Positions 50,846-60,487 of a stretch of 64,000 nt of DNA are shown here, piece by piece (position 1 is the first letter of the stretch; the number at the start of each line of letters is the position of its first letter). This DNA is from Bacillota bacterium. GTDB lineage: Bacteria > Bacillota > Bacilli > Paenibacillales > NBRC-103111. Location of the stretch: contig JAEWIS010000044.1 in the NCBI GenBank assembly GCA_023386955.1, forward strand, positions 248,001 through 312,000, written 5' to 3'. The notes beneath the pieces were generated by a model. It was not told the DNA's origin, made no database searches, and saw nothing but the letters and a program-made list of their open reading frames with translations. The position numbers were made by a program, and so were the translations under genes.

Positions 50846-53800
50846 ATGATGGCTTTTGGAAAACGTAAAAGGCAGCATTTCTCTTGGTCCCTGACCTTCA
50901 TCCTGATTCTGTCCCTGTTCATGCCTTTATCCGGAATGACTGCAATAGCAACGGCATCCCCGGTTCCATCCGGTCAGATTGTGGGGAACCTGTTCGTGAA
51001 TCCTGACTTCGAAGCAGGAACGGTTACCGGCTGGACACCACGGGGCAATTCCATCCTCACTGCTGTGAATGATGCTCATACCGGCTCTTATGGAATGAAG
51101 GTTGTCCGGACTGCAGCGTATCGCGGTGTGCAGCAGGCCGTTTATGGCAAAATGAAGGTTGGCGGTGAATACGAGGTCAGCGTATGGGTCAAGGTTGATG
51201 CAGCAGGAGCCGGGAAGGAAGTCAGGCTTACGCTGGAAAAAGGAATTGACGGGGGAACGAAGCCCTCTGTGTATAAAGGAGTTGGCTCCGCCAAGAATAT
51301 GACGGCCGGGCAATGGACCCAGATTCAGACCACCTACAAGGTAACGGAGGAGGCCTCCGGGACGGTGACGAACCTGATTCTATATTTGGAATCGGCAACG
51401 GATACCTTCGATATTTATGTGGATGATGCGGTGCTTCTGGAGAAGCAGCCTCAGCAGGTGAAGAATCCGGGCATGGAGTTAGGAACCGCCAATTGGCAAA
51501 TCCGGGGCAGCGGTGTTGTTCTCCAATCGGCCAGTGCGCCCCATCCGGTGCATAGCGGGACGAAGAGCCTGCTGGTTTCCGGCCGCAGCGCCAACTGGAA
51601 GGGGGTTATGCAGCCCATGCTGAATACCCTTGTGAAGGGGAAAACCTACCTGGTATCTGCGTGGGTGAGATTGCCCCAGGGAACAGAGGAGACGGTCAAG
51701 CTCAGCTTCCAGAAGAACATCGACGGGGTGACCTCTTATCAGAGTGTGGCGTCAGTCAATGCCAACGGGGTGGAATGGAAGCAGATATCCGGTGTATTTG
51801 CATTGGAATATACAGGGACGCTGACCACACTGGACCTTTATTTGGAAACAGTAAGCACGGGAACCAGCTTTTATCTGGATGATGTGAGTGTGGTGGAAAA
51901 GGTGCTTCCGCCCAAGGTTGTGGAAACCAATATTCCCTCCTTGAAGGATGTTTTCGCTGCCGATTTTCCCATTGGGGCTGCCATACCTCCAACCTATCTG
52001 GACGGGGATGTTCACACGGATTTGCTGAAGAAGCATTTCAACAGCATCACAGCGGAGAATTCCATGAAGCCGTCTTATCTTCAGCCCAACGAAGGGGTAT
52101 TCACCTTTGATACTGCCGATAAATACGTAAATTTCGCACAGGCCAACGGAATGAAGATACGCGGCCATACCCTGGTCTGGCACCAAGGGGTGGGCGATTG
52201 GATGTTCGTGGACGGGAATGGCCAGCCGGCCACGAAGGCGCTGCTGTACGCACGGCTGGAGAACCACATCAAAACCGTGGTCGGACGGTACAAGGGCAAA
52301 ATTTATGCCTGGGATGTGGTCAATGAGGTGATTGATTCCAGCCAGACGGACGGCTTCCGCCGGACCAAGTGGTATGAGATCGCCGGGCCCGAGTTCATCG
52401 AGAAGGCATTCCAATATGCCCATGAAGCGGATCCGGACGCCAAGCTTTTTTACAATGATTTCGCGTTGTTTGAGTCCCCTGCGAAGCTGAATTATACGAT
52501 TCAGATGATTGAGAATCTGCAGGCAAAGGGAATTCCCATTGATGGAATCGGGATACAGACGCACAATAATATCTATGTCCCGGATAAAGCGGCGGTAGAT
52601 CAAGCCATGGGCAGGCTGGCCGCTCTGGGTCTGGATATCCAGATTACCGAGATGGATATGTCCATTTATAAGAATTCCACTGAAAAGTACGATTCCGTCG
52701 CAGATAAGCAGACCGTGGATTCCTTGTTAACCCGGCAGGCCTATCAATATAAGGACATGTTTGAGATTTTTAACAAGTACAAGGCGCATATTACCGGAGT
52801 CACCTTCTGGGGGTTGGCCGATGATAAAACCTGGCTGGACAGCGTGCCTGGAGGGCGGAAGGATCTTCCCCTGCTGTTCGATGAATCCTTGAAGGCGAAG
52901 CTGGCCTATTGGGCGCTGGTAGATCCGACGAAGCTTCCCATGCAAATTCAGACCCTTCATTCCCAGCAGAGCGGAGCCCTGACCGTGGACCTGGCCGGTT
53001 TGGATAACCCCATCTGGGATTACATGACACCGGTAACCGTGACTGGCGAAACCTATGGGAGCTTTGCATTCAAAACCTTGTGGGATAACAGCGCCTTATA
53101 TGTGAAGGTGGAGGTGGCTGACACGACACCCGGGGCAACGGATGCGGTCGAGCTGTTCGTGGATGGGGACAATGCCCGAACACCGGCTTATGATCAAAAT
53201 GACCGCGCTTACAAATTCAACCGGCAGCAAACTCAGGGCAACGGCAGCAGCAGCAGCAGCAACATCCAAGAGAATGGCTCCGGGTATACGGGTTTATTCC
53301 GGCTGCCGCTGGACAGCTCCTTGCCAACCATAGGGAAAAGCATCGGCTTTGATGTCAGAGTCACCAATGGTTCTGAAATCCTGCAATGGAATGATAAAAC
53401 CGGCCAACAAGCCACTACCACTGTTAATTTGGGCTTGTTGAAGTTTGACCCTGCAGCGTTGTATACGGAGGCGGGGAAGGCCACGCCGGTTATAGACGGA
53501 GAAGTGGACACGGTTTGGAGCAACAGCAGCATCAATGTAATAGAGCGTTATTCTGCGGCGATGCCTGCCCAGGGGGCCAAGGGCAAATTCCGCACCATGT
53601 GGGATGACGATTATTTGTACGTGCTGGTGGAAGTGGACGATCCGGTCTTAAGCGCAACCAATGCCCAGCCGTATTTGCAGGATTCCGTGGAATTATTTGT
53701 GGATGAGAATAATCACAAGACCAATCTGTATGAGAGTGATGATGCACAGATCCGGTTCAGCTACTTGAACCAAATTACTACAGGAGGAACACTCCTCCGG

Positions 53801-54055
53801 GATCAGCTGCAGTCTGTCACCAAGACGGTTTACGGGGCGAACAATGAGGTGCTGGGCTACCGGGTGGAGGCTGCAGTCAAGTGGAATATGGTTGTGCCCC
53901 AGGCAGGTCACGTACTGGGCTTCGACGTTCAGATTAATGACGACCCCGGAATCGGCACAAGAAACAGTGTTGCCAAGTGGAACAATTTAACCGATGCGGG
54001 GTGGATGGACACCTCAGGCTTTGGATTGGTCCGGTTAGTTGGCAGCCAGCCTTGA
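50846..54055 (+). CDS. Secreted modular GH10 endo-1,4-beta-xylanase
   Basis: 1069 residues; AAGGAGG upstream. Signal peptide to about residue 38. Domains in order: two CBM22-like modules (about 48-195 and 205-350), GH10 catalytic barrel (about 360-695) with acid/base Glu in WDVVNEVIDS at about 493 and nucleophile Glu in ITEMDMS at about 601, then two CBM9-like modules (about 715-870 and 885-1069). It has no SLH modules, unlike many multimodular Paenibacillus xylanases, so it is probably released rather than anchored. It makes xylo-oligosaccharides for the transporter encoded upstream. Confidence 0.95.
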   Translation: MMAFGKRKRQHFSWSLTFILILSLFMPLSGMTAIATASPVPSGQIVGNLFVNPDFEAGTVTGWTPRGNSILTAVNDAHTGSYGMKVVRTAAYRGVQQAVYGKMKVGGEYEVSVWVKVDAAGAGKEVRLTLEKGIDGGTKPSVYKGVGSAKNMTAGQWTQIQTTYKVTEEASGTVTNLILYLESATDTFDIYVDDAVLLEKQPQQVKNPGMELGTANWQIRGSGVVLQSASAPHPVHSGTKSLLVSGRSANWKGVMQPMLNTLVKGKTYLVSAWVRLPQGTEETVKLSFQKNIDGVTSYQSVASVNANGVEWKQISGVFALEYTGTLTTLDLYLETVSTGTSFYLDDVSVVEKVLPPKVVETNIPSLKDVFAADFPIGAAIPPTYLDGDVHTDLLKKHFNSITAENSMKPSYLQPNEGVFTFDTADKYVNFAQANGMKIRGHTLVWHQGVGDWMFVDGNGQPATKALLYARLENHIKTVVGRYKGKIYAWDVVNEVIDSSQTDGFRRTKWYEIAGPEFIEKAFQYAHEADPDAKLFYNDFALFESPAKLNYTIQMIENLQAKGIPIDGIGIQTHNNIYVPDKAAVDQAMGRLAALGLDIQITEMDMSIYKNSTEKYDSVADKQTVDSLLTRQAYQYKDMFEIFNKYKAHITGVTFWGLADDKTWLDSVPGGRKDLPLLFDESLKAKLAYWALVDPTKLPMQIQTLHSQQSGALTVDLAGLDNPIWDYMTPVTVTGETYGSFAFKTLWDNSALYVKVEVADTTPGATDAVELFVDGDNARTPAYDQNDRAYKFNRQQTQGNGSSSSSNIQENGSGYTGLFRLPLDSSLPTIGKSIGFDVRVTNGSEILQWNDKTGQQATTTVNLGLLKFDPAALYTEAGKATPVIDGEVDTVWSNSSINVIERYSAAMPAQGAKGKFRTMWDDDYLYVLVEVDDPVLSATNAQPYLQDSVELFVDENNHKTNLYESDDAQIRFSYLNQITTGGTLLRDQLQSVTKTVYGANNEVLGYRVEAAVKWNMVVPQAGHVLGFDVQINDDPGIGTRNSVAKWNNLTDAGWMDTSGFGLVRLVGSQP

Positions 54056-54076
54056 TCGGGTTTTGATGTTTATTGG

Positions 54077-54102
54077 AGAGCCGCATACCGCGGCTCTTTT
54101 TT
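54077..54102 (+). terminator. Terminator of the xylan operon
   Basis: AGAGCCGC/GCGGCTCT, five-base loop, six T. Confidence 0.92.
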
Positions 54103-54188
54103 CTTTGTCCGCCGCCATGAGGTTGACAAAGCAACGCCGTGTTTATACGATTAAGTATTAGCACGCCAAAGTCAAGGGAGAGAACCTG

Positions 54189-54890
54189 ATGGCCTATATT
54201 GAATTCAATCAAGTGGGAAAGCAATACGCCTCCGAGGGTGTTGTCATCCGCGCCCTGGAGAATGCCAGCTTTTCGGTGGAGAAGGGGGAGCTGGCCGTAA
54301 TCCTCGGCGCCTCCGGTGCCGGGAAAACAACAGCTCTCAATATATTAGGCGGGATGGATACGGCCACCTCCGGTGAGGTGGTGGTGGACGGCGAGGTGGT
54401 GTCCCGTTATTCCAATAAGCAGCTGGTGGGTTACCGCCGTACGGATATCGGCTTTGTGTTCCAATTCTATAATCTGGTGCCCAATCTGACCGCCCTGGAA
54501 AATGTGGAGCTGGCCGCCCAGATCCGCCAAGACTCGCTGGACGCCTCCGAGACCCTGGATAAAGTCGGGTTATCCGAACGCAAGAATAACTTCCCGGCCC
54601 AGCTCTCCGGCGGGGAGCAGCAGCGGGTATCCATCGCCCGCGCCATCGCCAAGAAGCCGAAGCTGCTGCTGTGCGATGAGCCTACCGGCGCTTTGGATTA
54701 CAATACAGGCAAGCAGATTCTGCAGCTGCTCCAGGACATGTGCCGCCGGGAGAAGATCACGGTGCTGATCATCACCCACAACTCGGCACTGGCGCCTATG
54801 GCGGACAAGGTCATCCACTTCAAGAACGGCCAAGTGGTGAAGATGGTGCATAACGAACAGCCGACTCCCGTCGAGCAGATTGAGTGGTGA
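54189..54890 (+). CDS. ABC transporter ATP-binding protein, LolD/MacB-type (second exporter)
   Basis: 233 residues; AAGGGAGAG upstream. Walker [14 protein letters not shown], signature [14 protein letters not shown], Walker [16 protein letters not shown]. Very similar throughout to the ATPase at 40575, including the C-terminal IEW. Four bases before the permease start. No regulator gene or GntR-type palindrome lies upstream, so control differs from the first exporter. Confidence 0.9.
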   Translation: MAYIEFNQVGKQYASEGVVIRALENASFSVEKGELAVILGASGAGKTTALNILGGMDTATSGEVVVDGEVVSRYSNKQLVGYRRTDIGFVFQFYNLVPNLTALENVELAAQIRQDSLDASETLDKVGLSERKNNFPAQLSGGEQQRVSIARAIAKKPKLLLCDEPTGALDYNTGKQILQLLQDMCRREKITVLIITHNSALAPMADKVIHFKNGQVVKMVHNEQPTPVEQIEW

Positions 54891-54894
54891 GGGG

Positions 54895-57291
54895 ATGAAC
54901 AAGGCTTACCGGAACGATATCTGGCGTTCCATCCGCAAAGGGTGGAAACGGTTTATGTCCATCATGATCATCACCGCGCTGGGGGTCGGGATGCTCACCG
55001 GCCTGTACGCTTCCTGCATGGATATGTATTATTCGGCAGACAAGTTCTATGACCGGCAGAATTTATTCGATATCCGGATCATGTCTCCTATGGGACTGAC
55101 TGAAGAAGACGTGAAGACGGTCAGCCGGGTGGAGGGTGTGGAGGCGGTGGAAGGAGCCTTCAGCCGAACGGTTGAGACGGATGTGGATGGTGTTGGAAAA
55201 AGTGCAGAATTGAAGACGCTCAGTGCCAAGGGTATCAATGCCCCTTACATGCTGGAGGGGGTTCTGCCGTCCGGAAGCAGGGAGCTTGCCGTTAACCGGA
55301 AGTACATCGAGGAAAGCGGCGCATCTGTGGGCGGTTCTCTACCTATCGGCAATGAGGCCTATACCATTACAGGTGTAGCCATGGATCCGATGAACATCCA
55401 GGCCGGGGGTATGGCCAGTGTTTTCCGGGCTAATGCCGCCGCGGACTACACCTTTTTCACGGCAGAGCCAATACCAGCGGCGCCAGGCGGCAGCCCTATG
55501 TTTACGGCGGTCTATATGACGGTGGCCGGTACGAAAGAGTTAGATACCTTTTCGGATGAATATAAACAGGTTGTACAGAAGGTTATTAGCGGAATAGAGG
55601 GGCTGCGGGGGCAGACCGGCGCAAGCAACAGTGCCGCTTTATGGTATATCCAGGACCGGACCTCACTGGACAGCTATTCCAGCATGGTAAATGATCTGTC
55701 TTCGATCGAAGCCGTGGGCAAGGTGTTTCCGGTGATTTTCCTGCTGGTGGCTGTGCTGATGAGTCTGACCTCCATGACCCGGATGGTGGAGGAGGAGCGC
55801 GGGCTGATCGGGACCTATAAGGCTCTGGGCTTCAGCAATGGAGCCATTTACCGCAAATACCTGCTGTTTGCCTCGATGGCCAGTCTGTTGGGAGGACTGC
55901 TGGGAGATGTGTTCGGCTTTGTCCTGATGCCCAAATTCATCTCCCTTGTGCTGGAGGAGCTGTACACCGTACCGCATTATGTGCTGCGTTTTGATCTTAT
56001 GTATGGGGTAGGCGGTATTCTCCTGTTCCTGGTGGCTATTGTCGGGGCAACGGCCCTGGCCTGCCGCAGCGAGCTTCGGCAGATGCCCGCTTCACTTATG
56101 CGCCCCAAGGCGCCCCGTGCCGGCTCCCGTGTGTTCCTGGAGCGGCTTCCGGTGATTTGGAACCGGCTGAAATTCCTGAACAAGGTGACGGTACGAAACC
56201 TGTTCCGTTACAAGAAGCGCCTGTTCATGACGGTAGGCGGCATTATGGGCTGCACCGCTCTGATCCTGTGCGGCTTTGCCATTAAGGATTCCATTGACCG
56301 GCTGGGACCCCGGCAGTACCAGGAGGTCTACCGTTATGACCTTATGGCGGTGGCCCAGGAGACTCAACAGGGTAAGCTGGTGGAGCAGCTGGCCGCCGAC
56401 GGCAAGGCTGAGGATTATCTGGATGTGCGGGTGGATAGTGTGAAGCTGCTTAATTCCAGTGGGGACGCGGAAAAAATGCAGCTCATGGCAATTCCCGACG
56501 GAGCGGCAGCAGGGGAGTATATCCGGCTCGAAAATCTGGACGGGAAGCTGGTCCAGCCGGAGGGCGAGGGTGTGCTGCTCACCCAGAACGCAGCGCGTAT
56601 TCTGGGTGTGAAGGCAGGGGACTCCCTTACTCTGGAGGATATGGGACTCAAGCAGCATCAGGTGACCATATCCCATGTGGTGAAGAATTATCTGGGCAAC
56701 AGTGTCTATGTACCGCAGAAGCAATATGAGACCCTGTTCGGAGGTTATGCCCCAAATGGTGTGTTGGCTCATCTGCCAACACTATCCGGTCAGGAGCAGG
56801 CTGCCTATGCGGAGAAGCTCCTGGACAACGATGCCGTATTGTCTGCGGTAAGCACAGCCGCTTTATTGGACGAATACGGCTTTGACCTGATGAACGCCGT
56901 GCTGCTGTTGATTATTGTAATGGCCGGCGGGCTGGCCTTTGTGGTCCTGTTCACCCTGTCCAACACGAATATTTCGGAGCGCAACCGGGAGCTGGCCACC
57001 ATCAAGGTGCTGGGCTTCTACGATAAGGAAGTGCATCAATATGTGAATAAAGAAACGCTGCTGCTCACCGCGGCGGGTATTCTCATCGGCTTGCCCGTGG
57101 GCCGGTTCATCAGCGGATTCCTTACGGTAGCGCTGAACATGCCCTCCATCCATTTCGCCGTGTCTGTGAAGCCGGTGAGTTATCTGATGACCGCAGCACT
57201 GACCTTCTGCTTCGCCGTCGCTGTCAATTGGATCACCAACCGGACGCTGAACCGCATCGTGATGGTAGAGGCGCTGAAGAGTGTGGAGTAG
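54895..57291 (+). CDS. FtsX-family ABC transporter permease (second exporter)
   Basis: 798 residues from the ATG at 54895. Same plan as the permease at 41273: TM1, large extracellular domain, three helices at about 270-400, a second extracellular domain, three C-terminal helices, and the motif ERNRELATIKVLGF near 695; it ends EALKSVE like its paralogue. Exporter of unknown substrate. Confidence 0.88.
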   Translation: MNKAYRNDIWRSIRKGWKRFMSIMIITALGVGMLTGLYASCMDMYYSADKFYDRQNLFDIRIMSPMGLTEEDVKTVSRVEGVEAVEGAFSRTVETDVDGVGKSAELKTLSAKGINAPYMLEGVLPSGSRELAVNRKYIEESGASVGGSLPIGNEAYTITGVAMDPMNIQAGGMASVFRANAAADYTFFTAEPIPAAPGGSPMFTAVYMTVAGTKELDTFSDEYKQVVQKVISGIEGLRGQTGASNSAALWYIQDRTSLDSYSSMVNDLSSIEAVGKVFPVIFLLVAVLMSLTSMTRMVEEERGLIGTYKALGFSNGAIYRKYLLFASMASLLGGLLGDVFGFVLMPKFISLVLEELYTVPHYVLRFDLMYGVGGILLFLVAIVGATALACRSELRQMPASLMRPKAPRAGSRVFLERLPVIWNRLKFLNKVTVRNLFRYKKRLFMTVGGIMGCTALILCGFAIKDSIDRLGPRQYQEVYRYDLMAVAQETQQGKLVEQLAADGKAEDYLDVRVDSVKLLNSSGDAEKMQLMAIPDGAAAGEYIRLENLDGKLVQPEGEGVLLTQNAARILGVKAGDSLTLEDMGLKQHQVTISHVVKNYLGNSVYVPQKQYETLFGGYAPNGVLAHLPTLSGQEQAAYAEKLLDNDAVLSAVSTAALLDEYGFDLMNAVLLLIIVMAGGLAFVVLFTLSNTNISERNRELATIKVLGFYDKEVHQYVNKETLLLTAAGILIGLPVGRFISGFLTVALNMPSIHFAVSVKPVSYLMTAALTFCFAVAVNWITNRTLNRIVMVEALKSVE

Positions 57292-57346
57292 CCGAAGGGA
57301 AATCATTGATTAAATACTCATGTGGAATGACTGGGAGGGAAAGGAG

Positions 57347-57496
57347 TTGAGAGTTTTCTGTAGGAAAACTGGCTTCGGAAGCATATGCTTTGAGGGCGAG
57401 TTTTTTGGCGGCTTTGAAACCTTTATATTTAATTCAAATCAAGGCCGACAAAACGTGTTTGAGCATCCAAGGCACTCCTTTCCCGGTAAGGAATGA
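57347..57496 (+). CDS. Possible 49-residue small protein
   Basis: TTG start with GGAGGG about seven bases ahead; the product begins MRVFCRKTGFGSICFEGEF and ends in PGKE. Two Cys and many Phe/Gly. No family recognised. It lies in a 350-bp gap ahead of a good terminator, which gives it some support, but it may be chance. Confidence 0.3.
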   Translation: MRVFCRKTGFGSICFEGEFFGGFETFIFNSNQGRQNVFEHPRHSFPGKE

Positions 57497-57525
57497 AACC
57501 CAATGAGTATTAATTTGGTTCGTTC

Positions 57526-57556
57526 GGGCAGCCTCCTTAGGCTGCTCCTTTTTCTT
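57526..57556 (+). terminator. Terminator upstream of the TetR gene
   Basis: GCAGCC/GGCTGC, six-base loop, T-rich tail. Confidence 0.8.
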
Positions 57557-57573
57557 TTCGCCGCCGACACCGT

Positions 57574-57625
57574 TTGACAAAGGTCAGGCTTATCGAATAT
57601 GATTTACTTAACGATCGTTAAGTAA
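57574..57625 (+). promoter_or_regulatory. TetR-gene promoter and palindromic operator
   Basis: -35 TTGACA (57574), -10 TATGAT (57598), 18 bp apart. A perfect 22-bp palindrome follows at 57604-57625, with half-sites TTACTTAACGA and TCGTTAAGTAA, right over the transcription start: a textbook autorepression site. Confidence 0.9.
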
Positions 57626-57641
57626 GAGGGGGTGAAGAATT

Positions 57642-58271
57642 ATGGCCGCGGAAGGCAAACGAACACGGATGACCAACCGGGACATACAAGCGGCAGAACG
57701 TAAGCAGCAGCTTTTGGACACCGCGAAGCGGTTATTTGCACAAAAGGGGTATCACGCCACCTCCATGCGGGAGCTGAACAAAACCATCGGCATGACGGAG
57801 GCGCTGGCGTATCATTATTTTCCGGGAGGCAAGCTGGATATCCTGAGGGCGGTTTTGCAGGTTGCACAGGAGGAACGGATTGCCCGGATCGTTGCTTTTT
57901 TGGAGCAGACCTTCCTGGGGGAGCCTGCGTTGGACCAAACGCTGTTGTCTCTGATGGATGGTATTGCCGGACAGATTCAGAACGACCGGGACTATTTCCT
58001 GATTCTGATTCAGGAGCGGAACCAGCTGGAGCCGGAGCAGCAGGAGGCGCTGGACGACCTGACCAAACAACCGTTTCAGGCTATGGAGGTTTATCTGAGG
58101 AAGCTGTTTGCAAGAGGAGAGCTCCGGGAGATGGACTTCGCTATGGCAGCCTCTCAATTTTTATCACACATTGTCGTCTTGATTGTTCAGGGTATGATCA
58201 AAGAACAGAATCTCGGAATGGAGCAAAAACAGCGGATCGTTGACTATTATGCAGCATTGTGGTCCCGGTAA
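57642..58271 (+). CDS. TetR-family transcriptional repressor
   Basis: 209 residues; AGAGGGGGTG upstream. TetR HTH at about 20-65 (LLDTAKRLFAQKGYHATSMRELNKTIGMTEALAYHYF), then the helical ligand-binding domain. An operator palindrome precedes the gene and a diverged copy precedes the ABC transporter behind it, so it probably controls both. Inducer unknown. Confidence 0.92.
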   Translation: MAAEGKRTRMTNRDIQAAERKQQLLDTAKRLFAQKGYHATSMRELNKTIGMTEALAYHYFPGGKLDILRAVLQVAQEERIARIVAFLEQTFLGEPALDQTLLSLMDGIAGQIQNDRDYFLILIQERNQLEPEQQEALDDLTKQPFQAMEVYLRKLFARGELREMDFAMAASQFLSHIVVLIVQGMIKEQNLGMEQKQRIVDYYAALWSR

Positions 58272-58293
58272 GCTGTCTTTTTTTACTCATTTC

Positions 58294-58311
58294 ACTAAAC
58301 GGACGTTAAGT
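58294..58311 (+). promoter_or_regulatory. Second TetR-type operator
   Basis: ACTAAACGGACGTTAAGT differs from the centre of the TetR-gene palindrome at three of 18 positions. It lies 26 bp before the transporter ATPase start. Confidence 0.6.
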
Positions 58312-58336
58312 TAAATTGCGGGGAGGATGCAGCAGG

Positions 58337-59260
58337 ATGGAGCAGATTCGGACGGAAAGGTTGACGAAACGGTATGGAACGGTTTCGGTGGTTCAGGATG
58401 TTTCCTTATCGGTGCAGCAAGGGGAGGTCTACGGTTTTCTCGGCTTGAACGGAGCAGGTAAAACCACCACCATCCGCACCTTGCTGGGGATGATTAAACC
58501 AACTTCAGGAGATGTATTCCTGTTTGGCAATAGAGTAAGCGAAAGCGGAAGCAGGCTGTGGAACCAAGTGGGATATATGGTGGAAATGCCGGCGGCCTAT
58601 CCAAGTTTTACGGTAAGGGAGAATCTGCTGCTGATGGCAAAGCTCCGTGGCCTGAAGCCTTCAGACAGCGTGGACAGGGTGATGAAGGAGCTTAACCTGG
58701 ACGCCTATGCGGACCGGAAAGCCAAATTTTTGTCGTTAGGCAATATGCAGAAGCTGGGATTAGCCAAGGCGCTCCTGCATAACCCGGATATTCTGATCTT
58801 GGATGAACCGACTAATGCCCTTGATCCGGCAGGGATTGTGGAAATCCGGGAGCTGCTGATCCGGCTTGCCAAGCAGGAAGGGAAAACGGTGTTTATATCT
58901 AGCCACATTCTGGAGGAGGTGGCGAAGATGGCTACCCGGATCGGGATTATCCATAAAGGGGTTATGCTGCAGGAGATTACGGCGGGAGAGTTTGAAAAAA
59001 TCCGGCAAAAGCGGTTATATGTTGGGGTTGGCGGACATCGGGAAGCGGCCCGTTCGGCTTTGGCGAATAGTGGTTATTTAGCGCATGAAGTGAAAGAAGG
59101 ACTGCTTGAGCTTGCGGACGAAAGGGCGGTGCGCCACCCTGAATTTGTAGCCAGGCTGCTGGCGGACGCGGGTTTGCCCCTTTCTTTGCTGAAGGTGGAG
59201 GAAGAGGAATTGGAATCCTATTTCTTGAAAACAATTGGAGCAAAGGAGGTGCGGGCATGA
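58337..59260 (+). CDS. ABC transporter ATP-binding protein, BcrA/YxlF-like
   Basis: 307 residues from the ATG at 58337 (GGGGAGG ten bases upstream). Walker A FLGLNGAGKTTTIR at about 37, Walker B ILILDEPTNALDPAG at about 155. The signature reads LSLGNMQKLGLAKA (LSLGN for LSGGQ), as in many drug-resistance ATPases of the CcmA/BcrA group. An 80-residue C-terminal extension follows. Overlaps the permease gene by four bases (ATGA). Confidence 0.9.
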   Translation: MEQIRTERLTKRYGTVSVVQDVSLSVQQGEVYGFLGLNGAGKTTTIRTLLGMIKPTSGDVFLFGNRVSESGSRLWNQVGYMVEMPAAYPSFTVRENLLLMAKLRGLKPSDSVDRVMKELNLDAYADRKAKFLSLGNMQKLGLAKALLHNPDILILDEPTNALDPAGIVEIRELLIRLAKQEGKTVFISSHILEEVAKMATRIGIIHKGVMLQEITAGEFEKIRQKRLYVGVGGHREAARSALANSGYLAHEVKEGLLELADERAVRHPEFVARLLADAGLPLSLLKVEEEELESYFLKTIGAKEVRA

Positions 59261-59967
59261 GCACTTTACTTACAGCCATACAAGTGGAGTCCATGAAGCT
59301 GCGCCGTTCCGCCGTATTATGGGGGATGCTGGGATTTTTCCTGTTTGTCTCCGTTATCCGCATCGGAGAAGGGGATGCTGTAGGCTTTTTGCAAAATGCG
59401 GTTTTTATGTTTGCTTCGGTCTTTGGGCTGGTGGGTTTCGGCGCGTTGGCGGCTTGGGTATTCGGTCGGGAATATACGGACCGGACGATGAAGGATTTAT
59501 TGGCCTTGCCGGTATCCCGCGGTAAGATTGTCGCCGGCAAATTCCTGACCGTTTTTCTGTGGAGCCTGGTTATGACGGTGGCCACCTACGGTTTTGCCCT
59601 GCTGATGTGCCTGCTGTTCCGGTTGGAGGGTTTTTCGGCGGATATGGCGCTGCAATATCTTATCCAGCTCCTGATCATCTGCGGCTTGCAGTTGTTCCTT
59701 TGCGGTCCTGTTGTGTTTGTGGCAATTGTCTCCCGCGGTTATCTGGCGCCTATTGCTTATGCCTTTTGCACACTGATGGTCGCTTTGATTACCGGGTCGA
59801 CGTGGCTGGGAGCGTATCTCCCCTGGTCGGTTCCCGCCCTTCAGCTTGCAGGAAGCGGAAGTACCGTTTTTCCGTTGAGCATGGCCAGCTACATCATTCC
59901 GGTCGCCACCGGTGTCCTGGGGCTGGTTGGCACATGGGCGTGGGTACGGTGGACGGACCAGAAATAG
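59257..59967 (+). CDS. ABC transporter permease (ABC-2 type)
   Basis: 236 residues, six helices. GREYTDRTMKDLLALPVSR at about 70 is the cytoplasmic coupling segment usual in ABC-2 permeases. Forms a TetR-controlled exporter with the ATPase upstream. Ends 12 bp from a convergent gene with no clear terminator between. Confidence 0.88.
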   Translation: MSTLLTAIQVESMKLRRSAVLWGMLGFFLFVSVIRIGEGDAVGFLQNAVFMFASVFGLVGFGALAAWVFGREYTDRTMKDLLALPVSRGKIVAGKFLTVFLWSLVMTVATYGFALLMCLLFRLEGFSADMALQYLIQLLIICGLQLFLCGPVVFVAIVSRGYLAPIAYAFCTLMVALITGSTWLGAYLPWSVPALQLAGSGSTVFPLSMASYIIPVATGVLGLVGTWAWVRWTDQK

Positions 59968-59978
59968 ACGATTAGGAT

Positions 59979-60320
59979 TTAAGAATTATTTGCAGCTTGC
60001 TTCTCAAAATCAATATAAGCATCGTGATCAAAATAATATAAATACGCCTCTACTAATTCTTCAACCGTACAATCGCTTTTTTGCTCGTAAGCATTTTTGA
60101 CGATGCCTTGAATGGTTTGAATGGACAGCGCATCAATCATGTCATGTTCCTTGGCCAGCTTTGGAACATCATCCTCCTCATCTTCAACATCATCAGGGTC
60201 CAGAACTAGCCCTTTAGTGGTTAAGTCCCATACGTCATCTGCCGGCAAATATAACGAATCTGACCAGTTAAATTCATTTACCCTTTTTAAAAGATTCTCC
60301 AGTTCTATTAAATTATCCAT
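59979..60320 (-). CDS. Acidic small protein, DUF7716-like
   Basis: 113 residues from the ATG at 60320, with GGAGGAAG upstream. Pattern WSDSLYLPADDVWDL, LVLDPDDVEDEEDDVP and VEELVEAYLYYFDHDAYIDF matches what I recall of DUF7716, a small acidic family often near polymorphic-toxin immunity genes. No toxin gene is visible here. Single gene. Confidence 0.55.
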   Translation of the reverse strand: MDNLIELENLLKRVNEFNWSDSLYLPADDVWDLTTKGLVLDPDDVEDEEDDVPKLAKEHDMIDALSIQTIQGIVKNAYEQKSDCTVEELVEAYLYYFDHDAYIDFEKQAANNS

Positions 60321-60487
60321 GACACTTCCTCCTCTAATTGGTTGCTGCATCCATTTTACCGTACAAATATATAATTGAACATCCAAGAAAAATGAAACAG
60401 CAACTCATGGTTGACAACCTTCTGCTGCCAGTTGGTTTTCCGGCATCTTCCTTTATACTATAATTTTCTTGTAGAGGAGGAGCAGTT

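Larger units (their letters stand above)
57292..57573. other. Intergenic region between exporter and TetR gene
   Basis: Contains a small hairpin GTTTTC/GAAAAC near 57353, one possible short reading frame (listed separately) and a terminator. Nothing else seen. Confidence 0.4.

Noticed and set aside
51752..52603. 283-codon minus-strand frame inside the xylanase gene
   Set aside because: Antisense to the GH10 catalytic domain, whose motifs are unambiguous.
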